Positions 16,760-26,213 are shown, counted from the first letter of the stretch. The stretch is 64,000 bases of DNA from Sphingomonas sp. LaA6.9 (GCF_022601895.1 NZ_JAKVIO010000007.1:62001-126000), one strand, 5' to 3'. Translations and numbers: made by a program. Notes: generated by a model not told the origin, from the sequence alone.

Positions 16760-18172
16760 TCAGCCGGCCGGCGGCACGGACTCCCAGCCGCCGCCCAGCG
16801 CCTTGTAGAGCGACACCAGTGCCTGAAGCTCGGCGGCGCGCGCGTCGATGCTCAGGCGCTCGGCCGCGCTATAGGCCGATTGCGCGTCGAGCAGGACGAT
16901 CAGGTCGTCCTCGCCTGCGCGAAAACGCTGGCGTGCAAGGTCGAGTGCTTCGGCGGTCTGGCCGCGTGCAGCCTCGCGCTGGGCGCGCGTAAGCTGCGCG
17001 GCTGCATAGCGGTTGAGCGCGGTCTCGCTGTCCGAAAGCGCGGTTAGTACGGCGCGCTCATAGCGCGCGGCGGAGGCATCGGCGCCTGCATTGGCGGCGC
17101 GGATATTGGCGCGAATGGTGCCGCCCGAAAAAATGGGCCAGTGCAGGCTGGGTCCGATCGAGAAGCGCGTGCTGCCACCCGAGAAGAGATCGCCAGTGCT
17201 GCGCGCCTGCTGGCCGATCGATCCGAGCAGCGAAATGCGCGGGAAGAGGTCCGCGTTAGCGACGCCGACATCCGCGGTGGCGGCTGCCAGTTCGCGTTCG
17301 GCCTGGACGATATCGGGCCGCCGCCGCAGCAGGTCCGAGCGCAGGCCCGCCGCGACGGTGGCGGGGCACTGTGGCATGGGTGCGGGCGCGAGCAGGCGAT
17401 CGGCAAGCGCCTCGGGTGGCTGGCCGGTGAGCAGCGCCAGGCGCCAGGCCGCCGATTTCGCATCAGCATCGATCCCGGCAATCGCGGCGCGTGTCGATTT
17501 TCCCTGTGCATCCGCGCGCAGCCAGTCGAAGCGCGCAGCCTCACCCGCGCGGTAGCGTTCATTGACGAGGCGCGCGATGCCCTCCTGCGCCTCGGCATCG
17601 CTGGTGGCACTTGCCAGTCGCGCCTGCGCGCCGCGCAGATCGGCATAGCTGCGCACGACTTCGGCAATGACGCGCATCAGCGTTTCGTGGCGCGCCGCCT
17701 CGGCGGCCTGAGCTAGCGCGCCCGCGGCCTCGACCGCGCGCGCATTTCGGCCCCACAGGTCGATCTCCCACGCGGCGTCGAAGCCAGCTTCGAACAACGA
17801 GAAGTCGCGATCGAAGCCGGGAATGTTGCCGAGGGGAATCTGGCCGTTCTCGCTGAGCTGATCCTGTGTGATCGAGCCGGTGGCGTTGAGCTGGGGCAGG
17901 CGCTGACCCGCGGTGGCATCGCGATTGGCACGCGCTTCGCGCAGGCGCGCTTCGGCTTCCCTGAGGTCGAGATTGCGCGCCACGGCCTGGTCGACGAGCT
18001 CGGTGAGGAGCGGGTCGTTCAGCGAGCGCCACCAGTCGGTGTCCACCGCCGCGCTGTCCGCGGGCGCAAGCCATTGCCCCGATGGGATATCGGCGGGACG
18101 CGCATAGTCCGGACCGACCGTGCAGGCGGCGAGAGCAAGGAGGGGAAGAGACAGGGCGAGGCGGGGAGACAT
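16760..18172 (-). CDS. NodT/OprM-type outer-membrane efflux lipoprotein
   Basis: Outer-membrane channel (TolC superfamily, RND-type factor) of 470 residues. A lipoprotein signal peptide ends at the lipobox LAAC, followed by TVGPDYARP, the standard start of NodT proteins. Two repeated OEP halves carry DTDWWRSLNDPLL, LREAEARLREARA, RRPDIVQAERELAAA and a GPSLHWPIFSGG motif before the second helical repeat. It is the last gene of the ABC export operon, 4 nt after the permease stop, so it presumably docks with the HlyD-type adaptor encoded upstream. Confidence 0.93.
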   Translation of the reverse strand: MSPRLALSLPLLALAACTVGPDYARPADIPSGQWLAPADSAAVDTDWWRSLNDPLLTELVDQAVARNLDLREAEARLREARANRDATAGQRLPQLNATGSITQDQLSENGQIPLGNIPGFDRDFSLFEAGFDAAWEIDLWGRNARAVEAAGALAQAAEAARHETLMRVIAEVVRSYADLRGAQARLASATSDAEAQEGIARLVNERYRAGEAARFDWLRADAQGKSTRAAIAGIDADAKSAAWRLALLTGQPPEALADRLLAPAPMPQCPATVAAGLRSDLLRRRPDIVQAERELAAATADVGVANADLFPRISLLGSIGQQARSTGDLFSGGSTRFSIGPSLHWPIFSGGTIRANIRAANAGADASAARYERAVLTALSDSETALNRYAAAQLTRAQREAARGQTAEALDLARQRFRAGEDDLIVLLDAQSAYSAAERLSIDARAAELQALVSLYKALGGGWESVPPAG

Positions 18173-18176
18173 CAGG

Positions 18177-19286
18177 TCACTCCATGCGCGAACGGAAGAG
18201 GATGGATGAAGCCGTAAGCGTGACGGCGGCGATCAGCATCAGCGGCCAGATATTGGACAGAACATCGGCCGCGGGCATCGCCTTCAGGAACACGCCTTCG
18301 GTGACGACGAGGAAGTGCCGCGGCGGATTGGCCAGCGAGATCATCTGGAGCCAGCCGGGCATGTTGTCGACGGGACTGGCATAGCCCGAAAGCAGTATTG
18401 CGGGCACGCTGACGAGGAACATGCCGAGAAAGGCCTGTTGCTGCGTCTGCGACATCGACGAGATCAGCATGCCGAGCCCGATCAGCGCGAGCAGGTAGAA
18501 GATCAGCGCCAGATAGAAGAGCAGGATAGATCCGGTCAGCGGCACCCCGAAGATCGTCGGGATGACCGCGAGATACAGCGTCCCGTTGAACAGCCCGACA
18601 AGCAGCGGCGCGACCATCTTGCCGATCAGTATCTCGTGGACGCGCAGCGGCGAGACCATGAGCTGGTCGAAGGTGCCGAGCTCGCGTTCGCGTGCGACCG
18701 ACTGGGCGGTCACCGCAAGCGCCGAGACCGCGCCGATGATCACGATCAGCGCGGGCATGGTGAACCAGAGATAATCGAGATTGGGGTTGAACCAGTGGGT
18801 GACGAGCGACTGGCCCATGGGGGTGGCAGAGGGACGGATGCTGGCGCCGGTGTCGGCGGCGATACGGTCGAGATAGCCCGCGACGATCTGCGCGGCGTTG
18901 GAGCGGCGGCCGTCGAATACCGCCGGGATCGTTGCAGGGCGGCCCGCGGCAACGTCACGGCTGAAATTCTCGTCAAAGGCGATCGCGGCGATCACCTTGC
19001 GCGTATCGATAACACGGCGGAATTCCTGCGGCGAGCGGACCGGAACGATGCGGCGGACATTGGGACTGCCTGCAAGGCGCTGGGTGAACTCCTGGCTCCA
19101 GACGCCGCTGTCGCGATCATAGATGGCGATGTCGATATTCTTGACCTCGAGCGTCGTCGCGAAGCTGAACAGGATCAGCTGGATCAGCGGCGGCACGACC
19201 AGCACGATGCGCGCGTGCGGATCGCGGAGCACCGCGAGCAGTTCCTTGACGATGATGGCGCGAATGCGGGCGAATTTCGGGCTCAT
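18177..19286 (-). CDS. ABC-2 family exporter permease (YbhR-like)
   Basis: A 369-residue ABC-2 membrane permease: one N-terminal helix (about 25-45), a large periplasmic domain (FATTLEVKNIDIAIYDRDSG onward) and five C-terminal helices. The conserved VARERELGTFDQLMVSPLR coupling-helix motif precedes GLFNGTLYLAVIPTIFG. The start ATG 19286 (MSPKFARI) overlaps the previous gene by 4 nt; the longer upstream open frame is out-of-frame to the neighbouring permease and not used. It pairs with the adjacent permease and the tandem ATPase. Confidence 0.92.
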   Translation of the reverse strand: MSPKFARIRAIIVKELLAVLRDPHARIVLVVPPLIQLILFSFATTLEVKNIDIAIYDRDSGVWSQEFTQRLAGSPNVRRIVPVRSPQEFRRVIDTRKVIAAIAFDENFSRDVAAGRPATIPAVFDGRRSNAAQIVAGYLDRIAADTGASIRPSATPMGQSLVTHWFNPNLDYLWFTMPALIVIIGAVSALAVTAQSVARERELGTFDQLMVSPLRVHEILIGKMVAPLLVGLFNGTLYLAVIPTIFGVPLTGSILLFYLALIFYLLALIGLGMLISSMSQTQQQAFLGMFLVSVPAILLSGYASPVDNMPGWLQMISLANPPRHFLVVTEGVFLKAMPAADVLSNIWPLMLIAAVTLTASSILFRSRME

Positions 19287-20416
19287 GCGATCCTCCGGCG
19301 CGTGGCGCGCACCGCCAGCGTGAAGAACAGGAGGCCGAAGCCCAGCATCGCTGCCATGTTGGGGAGGAAGAGGCTCCAGATGTCGCCGGCCACGAACACG
19401 GTCTGGAGCGGCGGGATGAGATAGCGTGCGGGAACCGCATAGGTCAGATACTGGATCCATGTGGGCATCGACGAAATCTCGAACAGGAAGCCCGAGAGCA
19501 GCATCGAGGGCAGGAAGCCCGTGATGAGCGCGACCTGCGATGACACGAACTGGTTCTTTGTTGCCGCCGATATGAGCAGTCCCTGGCCGAGCGCCGGCAC
19601 CAGAAAGGCCGATGCAATCACCAGCAGCGCGAACGGCGAGCCGCGAAAGGGCACGCCGAACACGAAGATCGCGAGCAGCGTGCACAAGGTCATCGAGCCG
19701 AGGCCGAGCAGGAAATAGGGGATGACCTTGGTGGCGAGGAATTCACCCATGCCGACCGGCGTCGCCATGATCGCCTCCATCGTCCCGCGCTCCCATTCGC
19801 GCGCGACGACGAGCGCGGTGAGCAACGTGCCGATCATCGTCATCACGATCGCGATCGCACCGGGAACGAGGAAGTAGCGGCTGGCCAGTTCGGGGTTGAA
19901 CCAGAAGCGGCTGGCGATCTGGATGGGAGGGGCGGGGGGCTTTGTGCCGCGCTCGGCCGCCTGTGCCATCGCCCAGTTGGCGCGGACGCCCTCGGCATAG
20001 GCGGCGACGAAGCCCGCGGTGTTGGGGAGCGCGCCGTCGGTGACGATCTGGATCGCGGCATTGCCCCGTGATCGTGCGGCCTTTTCGCCGAAATCGGATG
20101 GGATGACGACGATGCCGCGTACCCGGCCCGCGACGAGATCGTCCTTCAGCGTGTGGACGTCACGTGCTTCCTTCACCTCGAACCAGGGTGAGTTGCGATA
20201 GGCCGAGGCGAGACTGAGCGCGGGCGCGCTTGAATCCTGAAGCGCAAGACCGATGCGCGTGCGCGTCGTGTCGAGCGATACGCCATATCCGAACAGGAAG
20301 AGCAGCAGCAGCGGCAGCACGAACGCGATCAGGAAGGTGGAGGGATCGCGCACGATCTGCAGCGACTCCTTGACCAGCATCGCGTGGAAGCGGCGGCGAT
20401 CGAAGCGTGCGCTCAT
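19283..20416 (-). CDS. ABC-2 family exporter permease (YbhS-like)
   Basis: A 377-residue ABC-2 permease with the same architecture as its downstream partner. It starts MSARFDRRRFHAMLVKESLQIVRDPSTF, has the ALVVAREWERGTMEAIMATP motif, and ends with a basic cytoplasmic tail. GYGVSLDTTRTRIGLA marks the start of the periplasmic domain. Its ATG overlaps the ATPase stop by 4 nt. The two permeases presumably form a heterodimer in the inner membrane, as in the E. coli YbhFSR system. Confidence 0.92.
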   Translation of the reverse strand: MSARFDRRRFHAMLVKESLQIVRDPSTFLIAFVLPLLLLFLFGYGVSLDTTRTRIGLALQDSSAPALSLASAYRNSPWFEVKEARDVHTLKDDLVAGRVRGIVVIPSDFGEKAARSRGNAAIQIVTDGALPNTAGFVAAYAEGVRANWAMAQAAERGTKPPAPPIQIASRFWFNPELASRYFLVPGAIAIVMTMIGTLLTALVVAREWERGTMEAIMATPVGMGEFLATKVIPYFLLGLGSMTLCTLLAIFVFGVPFRGSPFALLVIASAFLVPALGQGLLISAATKNQFVSSQVALITGFLPSMLLSGFLFEISSMPTWIQYLTYAVPARYLIPPLQTVFVAGDIWSLFLPNMAAMLGFGLLFFTLAVRATRRRIA

Positions 20417-22140
20417 GCAGCCTCCTCGCGGAGCCGGTCGGACTGTTCGATCAGCGCGATGAAGGCGTCCTCCATCGTGGGGTCCTCGATGCCCGCCTCG
20501 GCGGCGACGCGCGCCTTGAGCTCATCGGGGGTGCCGATCGCGATCTCCTCGGCGCGGTAGATGAGTGCGATGCGATCGCAATATTCGGCCTCGTCCATGA
20601 AGTGCGTGGTGACGAGCACGGTGACGCCGCGTTCGACAAGGCCATTGATATGCGTCCAGAATTCGCGGCGGACGATGGGATCGACGCCCGATGTGGGCTC
20701 GTCGAGGAAGAGCACCGGCGGCTCGTGCATCACCGCGCAGGCAAGCGCGAGGCGCTGCTTGAAGCCCAGCGGCATCATCCCGCTGTTGGTGCCCAGATAG
20801 TCGCGCAGGTGGAAGATTTCAGTGACGCGCTCGATCGCCTCGCTCTGTTCTGAGCCGGTCAGGCCATAGACACCCGAGAAGAAATCGAGATTCTGGCGAA
20901 CGCTGAGATCGCCATAGAGCGAGAATTTCTGCGCCATATAGCCAAGCTGCTGGCGCGCATCGGCGCGCGCGGTCCTGAGGTCGTATCCCGCAACCTCCCC
21001 GTTGCCCGAGGTCGGCGTGAGCAGCCCGCAGAGCATCTTGAAAGTGGTCGACTTGCCCGCGCCATTGGGGCCCAACAGCCCGAAAATCTGTCCACGCGGA
21101 ATCGAGAAGGTGATGTCGTGCGAGGCGGTGAAATCGCCGAAGCGCCTGGTGAGGCGATCGGCGACGATCGCGGGCTCGTCGGTTTCGGGAATGGTGCGAT
21201 AATGTGCGGCCAGCGCGCTCGTGCCCGAAGGCCCGCCGCCGAGGATATCGACGAAGCTGTCCTCGAAGCGTGGGGGCGCGCGATCGACATGCGCGTCGGC
21301 CGGCGCTCCGAGCACGTGCGGCGTGGGCGGCCTGGTCCCCGCTTTCATGACGAGCCGGAGCGAGGCGCCCTGGATCGTGCCGTCGGTGACATCGTCGCGG
21401 TCGAGCGCGCGCTCGAGCAACTCGCGGCGTCCCTCCGCCCCGGTGAACATGCGGAAGGTGCGACCTTCGACCCGGGCGGTGAGCGCGTCGGGCGGTCCCT
21501 GATAGAGCAGCTTGCCGTCATTGAGCAGGAAGACGGTGTCGCACTTCTCGGCCTCGTCGAGATAGGCGGTGGACCAGAGCACGCCCATACCCTCGCCGGT
21601 CAGCGCCTTGACCATCGCCCAGAGCTCACGCCGGGAAACCGGGTCGACGCCGACCCCCGGTTCGTCGAGCAGCAGCAGGCGCGGCGCGCGGATCAGCGCA
21701 CAGGCCAGGCCCAGCTTCTGTTTCATGCCACCCGAAAGCTTGCCCGCGAGACGTAGGCGGAAGCGCTCGAGATCGGTGAAATCGAGAAGGCGGCGAAAAC
21801 TAGCGTCGCGCTCTTCGGCGGGCAGGCCGCGCAGATCGGCGTAGAGCGTCAAATTCTCGATGACGCTCAGATCCTCGTAAAGGCCGAAGCGCTGCGGCAT
21901 GTAACCGATCATCGAACGGTCGCAGGCGGTCGCAGGCTGGCCAAGCGCGATCACCTCGCCGGCGTCGGCGTCGAGCAATCCGCAGAGCAGACGGATAAGC
22001 GTGGTCTTGCCAGCACCATCAGGACCGACCAGCCCCGTCATCCTGCCCGCGACGATGTCGATATCGACGCCGTCGAGCGCCGGCGGCGTACCGGGAGCGA
22101 AGCGCTTGACGACGCCGCGCGCGCTGGCGACGGTCTCCAC
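20413..22140 (-). CDS. Tandem ATP-binding protein of ABC exporter (YbhF-like)
   Basis: A 575-residue fusion of two ABC ATPase domains. Domain 1 (about 1-230) has Walker A GPDGAGKTTL, signature LSGGMKQK and Walker B LLLLDEPGVGVDP. Domain 2 (about 320-560) has GPNGAGKSTT and LFLDEPTSGVDP, but its signature is the degenerate MPLGFKQRLAL. That asymmetry is normal for YbhF. The linker (about 235-315) is proline/charge rich. It energises the two downstream permeases. Likely substrates are cationic drugs or other xenobiotics by analogy with YbhFSR; the real substrate is unknown. Confidence 0.94.
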   Translation of the reverse strand: METVASARGVVKRFAPGTPPALDGVDIDIVAGRMTGLVGPDGAGKTTLIRLLCGLLDADAGEVIALGQPATACDRSMIGYMPQRFGLYEDLSVIENLTLYADLRGLPAEERDASFRRLLDFTDLERFRLRLAGKLSGGMKQKLGLACALIRAPRLLLLDEPGVGVDPVSRRELWAMVKALTGEGMGVLWSTAYLDEAEKCDTVFLLNDGKLLYQGPPDALTARVEGRTFRMFTGAEGRRELLERALDRDDVTDGTIQGASLRLVMKAGTRPPTPHVLGAPADAHVDRAPPRFEDSFVDILGGGPSGTSALAAHYRTIPETDEPAIVADRLTRRFGDFTASHDITFSIPRGQIFGLLGPNGAGKSTTFKMLCGLLTPTSGNGEVAGYDLRTARADARQQLGYMAQKFSLYGDLSVRQNLDFFSGVYGLTGSEQSEAIERVTEIFHLRDYLGTNSGMMPLGFKQRLALACAVMHEPPVLFLDEPTSGVDPIVRREFWTHINGLVERGVTVLVTTHFMDEAEYCDRIALIYRAEEIAIGTPDELKARVAAEAGIEDPTMEDAFIALIEQSDRLREEAA

Positions 22141-22142
22141 CG

Positions 22143-23144
22143 TCAGTCCTTCGCGGGCCGGGCGTCGGGAACCTTGACGGTCACGGGCTGACCCTGACGC
22201 AATGCATCGTCGGGATTGGTGACGATGATCCGCAGCCGGTAGACGAGATCGGTGCGCAGATCCTCGGTCTGCACAGATTTGGGCGTGAACTCGGCGGTGG
22301 GCGAGATGTGGCCGATCGTACCCTGATAGGACTTCGGATTGCCGTCGGTGGTGACGAGCACCTTCATGCCCGGCGAGATGCGGCCGAGATCGGGTTCGGG
22401 GACATAGGCGCGGACGCGCATGGGCCGGTCGATCGTCAGCGTGAACACGGCCTCTCCGGCCTGCACGATCGCGCCGGGCTCGCGCGCGCGGGTCAGGATC
22501 GTGCCCGCCGACGGTGCGGTGATCGTGGCATCGGCAAGGTCGGTCCTGGCCTTGTCGCGCTGCGCGACCGCCGAGGCACGCTCTGCGCGCGCGGAATCAA
22601 TATCCTCGCGGCGCGCACCTGCACGCTGGAGCGAAAGCGCCTGCTCGGCGGCGCGGAGCTGCGCCTGTGCCGAAAGAAACTCGGCACGGCTCGCATCATA
22701 GACCGCCTGGCTGACCGCACCGGTCTTCACCAGCCCGGAGCGGCGCTGATAGTCCTCGCTGGCCTTGGCGAGCGAAGCCTTTGCCGCTGCAACCTGCGCC
22801 GCTGCCTGCGCGATGTCCTGCGGGCGGTTGCCCGTGACGCGCTTGTCGAGTTCGGCGCTCGCGACGCCGATCTGCGCCTCGGCAACATTGAGTGCGTCGG
22901 TAAGCGGGCGGGTATCGAGGCGGGCGAGGACCGTGCCCGCCTCGACCTTGCTGCCCTCTTCGACGGGCATCTCGGAAATGCGTCCGGGGACGCGGAAGGC
23001 GAGGTCGACCGAACGAATGTCGACATTGCCATTGAGCGTGAGTTCGCCGTTGTCTCGGTCAAAAAGGCCGAAGCCCTTGGTGAAGATCGCGACCAGCACG
23101 AACGCGACAAGGAGGACGATCGGAATCAGGCGACGGCGATTCAT
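22143..23144 (-). CDS. HlyD-family periplasmic adaptor (YbhG-like)
   Basis: A 333-residue membrane-fusion protein: an N-terminal anchor (about 7-25), the lipoyl half DIRSVDLAFRVPGRISEMPVEEG, a long coiled-coil hairpin (about 80-205, rich in Ala/Glu/Arg heptads), a second lipoyl half (ITAPSAGTILTRAREPG) and the beta-barrel domain ending KVPDARPAKD. It bridges the ABC permeases to the NodT-like channel. It overlaps the TetR gene stop by 4 nt and precedes the ATPase by 2 nt. Confidence 0.93.
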   Translation of the reverse strand: MNRRRLIPIVLLVAFVLVAIFTKGFGLFDRDNGELTLNGNVDIRSVDLAFRVPGRISEMPVEEGSKVEAGTVLARLDTRPLTDALNVAEAQIGVASAELDKRVTGNRPQDIAQAAAQVAAAKASLAKASEDYQRRSGLVKTGAVSQAVYDASRAEFLSAQAQLRAAEQALSLQRAGARREDIDSARAERASAVAQRDKARTDLADATITAPSAGTILTRAREPGAIVQAGEAVFTLTIDRPMRVRAYVPEPDLGRISPGMKVLVTTDGNPKSYQGTIGHISPTAEFTPKSVQTEDLRTDLVYRLRIIVTNPDDALRQGQPVTVKVPDARPAKD

Positions 23145-23803
23145 GCACGGTCTCCGCGGATGCTGTTCAATATGGCGAGGGTGTGGGCGCGTACCGTGCG
23201 CCGGATTTCGGCGGCTTCGACGGGCGTGACGTCGCTCCAGCCGGTTACACGCAATACGGTTGCGCGCGCGACGCGGAAGATCAGCACCTGTCCGAACAGC
23301 GCCAGCGTCTTGATACGCGCTTCGGCGGCGCCAAAGGATCCCGCGCCGATACGCTCCACGAGTGCGGCGGCGAAATCGGCGCGTTCCTTCATCAGTTCCG
23401 AATAGAGGATGTCGAACGCGGGGCCGGGGTTCATCTGCTCGCGGACGATGAACCGTGCCCAGGGCGTGCTCCGTTCGCTGGTCAGCAAATCGGTAAAACC
23501 TTCAAGGATCAGCGCCACCGCCTCGATCGCGCCGTCGATACCGGGCTTTTCGCTCAGAATCGCTCGTGCCGCTGCCTGCGCTGCCGCGGACCCCTCGCGT
23601 GCCTGTTGCGCGATATGGCGCGCAGCGGCGAGATAAAGCCCTTCCTTGCCGCCGAAATGATAGGTGATCGACGACATCGCGGTTTCCGCGGCCGCGGCAA
23701 TGGTGCGCGTACTGGCAGCCTCAAAGCCGAAGCGTCCGAACTGATCGATGGCCGTATCCAGCAGCCGATCGTCAATCGATGCCTTTTCGAGTCGCTTGCT
23801 CAT
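23141..23803 (-). CDS. TetR-family repressor (CecR/YbiH-like)
   Basis: A 220-residue TetR regulator. The N-terminal helix-turn-helix covers FGFEAASTRTIAAAAETAMSSI and YHFGGKEGLYLAA; the C-terminal ligand domain belongs to the CecR type (TSERSTPWARFIVREQM, GPAFDILYSELMKE). As first gene of the export operon, it likely represses the operon and responds to its substrate. A 14-bp perfect palindrome 15 bp upstream of its start codon is the expected operator. Confidence 0.92.
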   Translation of the reverse strand: MSKRLEKASIDDRLLDTAIDQFGRFGFEAASTRTIAAAAETAMSSITYHFGGKEGLYLAAARHIAQQAREGSAAAQAAARAILSEKPGIDGAIEAVALILEGFTDLLTSERSTPWARFIVREQMNPGPAFDILYSELMKERADFAAALVERIGAGSFGAAEARIKTLALFGQVLIFRVARATVLRVTGWSDVTPVEAAEIRRTVRAHTLAILNSIRGDRA

Positions 23804-23818
23804 GGGTAGGCAAATTAA

Positions 23819-23832
23819 TTCGTTCGAACGAA
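23819..23832. promoter_or_regulatory. Palindromic operator upstream of the TetR/export operon
   Basis: TTCGTTCGAACGAA is a perfect 14-bp palindrome located 15 bp before the TetR start codon, within an AT-rich stretch suited to a promoter. Placement and symmetry fit autoregulation by the TetR protein; binding is inferred. Confidence 0.65.
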
Positions 23833-23977
23833 CAAATCAACGCGCAATATTGATCGAACCCCACGGAACGGGGCGCCATGGTGTGCAGCCGCCATGGGCA
23901 GAGCCGTATCTGGACCGGCGCTTGCTGATGAACGTGTTTTCGGAGGTCGTGCCCGACCGAAACCGATGCGGTTGCGG

Positions 23978-24466
23978 TCAGGCCTTGGTCGGAAGCTTTT
24001 GCGCGATTTCCTCGAGCAGGTGGATCAGCAGCGGCTTGTTGAAGGGACCGACCACTTCGTCGAGCAAGCGACCATGTTCATGCGCATGGACGGTGAGCTG
24101 GGCAAGATAATCTTCGCCTGCGGGCGTCAACTTCAACAGATAGGCGCGGCGATCGACCTCCGAACGCGTCCGGGTAATCGTACCCTGCTGCTCCAGCGCC
24201 TTCAGCGCGGGCGTCAGCGTCGATTTGTCGCGCCCCGTCGCCTGGCTGAGCGCGGTCTGGTTCAGGCCCGGATTCTCGCCGATGATGGTGAGGATCGTGA
24301 AATGGCCGGGGCACAGATCGGTGCGGTTCACCCGCTTGGCAAATGCCTGAAAGGAAACGTCCTGCGCGCGACGCAGGTAAAAGGCGAGATGGTCCGCGAG
24401 CAGCCCCAGTTTTACGTCGCCCGACTTTGCCGCAGGCGCGGCTTTCCCCACTTCCGAAACTGTCAC
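23978..24466 (-). CDS. MarR-family transcriptional regulator
   Basis: A 162-residue MarR protein. The winged helix shows LCPGHFTILTIIGENPGLNQTALS, then GRDKSTLTPALKALEQQG and the wing TRSEVDRRAYLLKLTPAGEDYL. The amino acid pattern (recognition helix with D-K-S-T-L) is typical of the family. It may control a nearby operon such as the export system on the same strand, or genes elsewhere; no ligand can be inferred. GTG 24466 could be replaced by internal starts, but the MTVSEVGK beginning is plausible. Confidence 0.88.
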   Translation of the reverse strand: MTVSEVGKAAPAAKSGDVKLGLLADHLAFYLRRAQDVSFQAFAKRVNRTDLCPGHFTILTIIGENPGLNQTALSQATGRDKSTLTPALKALEQQGTITRTRSEVDRRAYLLKLTPAGEDYLAQLTVHAHEHGRLLDEVVGPFNKPLLIHLLEEIAQKLPTKA

Positions 24467-24808
24467 CCTGTCTGTCCCCCAACAGATTTTTTGGTCCCCG
24501 GCCGATCGTCACGCCGGTCGCGCGGCAGCCCCTTTCGGTCGGTGTCCGACCAATCCTTGGCAGAAATGGCGGATGGCACAAGCCCGTCGATCAAGAAATG
24601 CCATACGCCTTTAACTTCTGTCCGGATATGCCTGATGATAGCGATACAGCCATCCGGGCGAATGCGATCCGGCGCATGAGATGCAGCGTCCACCGCGAAG
24701 CGACGCAAATGACGGATCATCCGAATTTCCAAAGTGTTTCCGCCAATTGACTTGTCGTGGCGTCATTCGATGCTGCGATGCAACATAGTCGCGTAACGGA
24801 GTATCTGC
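24467..24808. other. Intergenic region between marR and galU (divergent)
   Basis: This 342-bp spacer holds the divergent promoters. A TTGACT hexamer at 24747-24752 could be the -35 element for galU, but no convincing -10 follows at 16-18 bp. Short open frames here have no recognisable product. No other feature seen. Confidence 0.4.
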
Positions 24809-25687
24809 ATGTCCCCTATCCGCAAAGCCGTGTTTCCAGTCGCCGGTCTCGGCACACGCTTTCTGCCCGCCACCAAGGCTACCCCAAAGGAGATGTTGCC
24901 GATCGTCGACAAGCCGCTGATCCAATATGCGGTCGAAGAAGCGCTGGAGGCGGGGATCGAACAGATGATCTTCGTCACCGGGCGCGGCAAGAGCGCGCTC
25001 GAGGACCATTTCGACATGGCTTTCGAGCTTGAGACGACGATGCGCTCGCGCGGCAAGGCGATGGATCTGGTCGCGGGCACACGGCTTGCGCCGGGCGCGA
25101 TCACCTATGTGCGCCAGCAGGAGCCGCTGGGGCTGGGCCACGCCGTATGGTGCGCACGCCACATCATCGGCGACGATCCCTTCGCGGTGATCCTGCCCGA
25201 CGACTTCATGGTCGGCGAACCCGGTTGCCTTGCGCAGATGGTTGCGGCCCACGCCCGCACGGGCGGCAACATCATCTGTGCCGAGGAAGTCGATCCGGCA
25301 CGGACCGGGAGCTACGGCATCCTGACGCCCGGCAAGCGCGACGGTGCGCTGACCGAGGTGAAGGGGATGGTGGAGAAGCCGGCGCCAGCGGACGCACGCT
25401 CCAATCTCGCGATCGTCGGGCGCTATATCCTCCAGCCGGCGGTGATGGAGGCGCTCGCCGATCACCAGCGCGGATCGGGGGGAGAAATCCAGCTCACCGA
25501 TGCGATGGAGAAGGTGATGCGCGACCAGCCCTTTCACGGCTACACCTTCCAGGGGAGGCGCTACGACTGCGGCGACAAGGCGGGCTATGTCGAGGCGACG
25601 ATGGCCATGGCGCTCGCAAGGCCCGACATCGCGCCGACGGTGCGCGCCTTCGCGGCATCAATCATCGAGACCCGCGTGGCGGCGTAG
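24809..25687 (+). CDS. galU: UTP-glucose-1-phosphate uridylyltransferase
   Basis: Makes UDP-glucose from glucose-1-phosphate and UTP in the cytoplasm, feeding exopolysaccharide synthesis. The 292-residue length is normal. The nucleotide-binding start is VFPVAGLGTRFLPATKATPKEML, and VDKPLIQYAVEEA, FVTGRGKSALEDHFD, VILPDDF and YDCGDKAGYVEA are all present. ATG 24809 follows CGGAGTATCTGC. Its product is the substrate of the Ugd encoded at 28.7-30.0 kb, so functionally it belongs with the polysaccharide locus although it is on the other strand. Confidence 0.96.
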   Translation: MSPIRKAVFPVAGLGTRFLPATKATPKEMLPIVDKPLIQYAVEEALEAGIEQMIFVTGRGKSALEDHFDMAFELETTMRSRGKAMDLVAGTRLAPGAITYVRQQEPLGLGHAVWCARHIIGDDPFAVILPDDFMVGEPGCLAQMVAAHARTGGNIICAEEVDPARTGSYGILTPGKRDGALTEVKGMVEKPAPADARSNLAIVGRYILQPAVMEALADHQRGSGGEIQLTDAMEKVMRDQPFHGYTFQGRRYDCGDKAGYVEATMAMALARPDIAPTVRAFAASIIETRVAA

Positions 25688-25698
25688 CGGGGCGGGTT

Positions 25699-25732
25699 CA
25701 CGGCTGGCCCCGTCATCGTGGGGCCAGCCGTG
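25699..25732. terminator. Bidirectional hairpin between galU and the convergent membrane-protein gene
   Basis: A 13-bp perfect stem (25699-25711 with 25720-25732) and 8-nt loop sit 11 nt after the galU stop and 20 nt from the convergent stop. There is no U-run, so termination efficiency is uncertain, but the position between converging genes supports the call. Confidence 0.7.
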
Positions 25733-25751
25733 TTGCCCGAGAGCGGAAGCT

Positions 25752-26213
25752 TCAGTTGAGCCGGCGGTAGAACCGCACAACCAGCTCTTCGGCGATGAGC
25801 ATCACGACCACGACGATGATCAGCACCACGATCCCGTGGAACATGCCTTCGAAGCGGACGCTATCCCCGAACGCCATGGCCAGCGCCTCCAGGATCACGA
25901 ATTTGGAGCCGAACAGCACAAGCCAGGCACAGAAGAAGCGCAGGAAGGTCATGAACCCGCCGGACTTTCCATGGAAGAATCCGGCAACCCAATGCTCGAC
26001 CGCAATAGTCCCCTTCAGCAGCAGTTGGAGTAGAATGGCCGCGAGCAGTGAAGTCGTGAAGGTATCGACATAAACCTGATCGGAATATTCGTTGAACAGG
26101 TTAAGAACCACCAGATCGATCAGGGTTCCCGTGAAATACCGAAGGAAGAGCCGCTGCTTGTCCGAAGGCTGTTCGGCCGAAGCGGGCATGAATTCGCTGG
26201 TTGCTGTCGCCAT
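25752..26213 (-). CDS. Small integral membrane protein of unknown function
   Basis: A 153-residue protein with a polar N terminus (about 1-22) and four hydrophobic segments (about 27-42, 50-66, 88-108 and 122-142), ending with a basic tail VVRFYRRLN. ATG 26213 gives MATATSEF. I do not recognise the family. It is separated from the polysaccharide genes by 158 bp and converges on galU. The composition and codon pattern match neighbouring real genes, so it is likely expressed. Confidence 0.7.
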   Translation of the reverse strand: MATATSEFMPASAEQPSDKQRLFLRYFTGTLIDLVVLNLFNEYSDQVYVDTFTTSLLAAILLQLLLKGTIAVEHWVAGFFHGKSGGFMTFLRFFCAWLVLFGSKFVILEALAMAFGDSVRFEGMFHGIVVLIIVVVVMLIAEELVVRFYRRLN

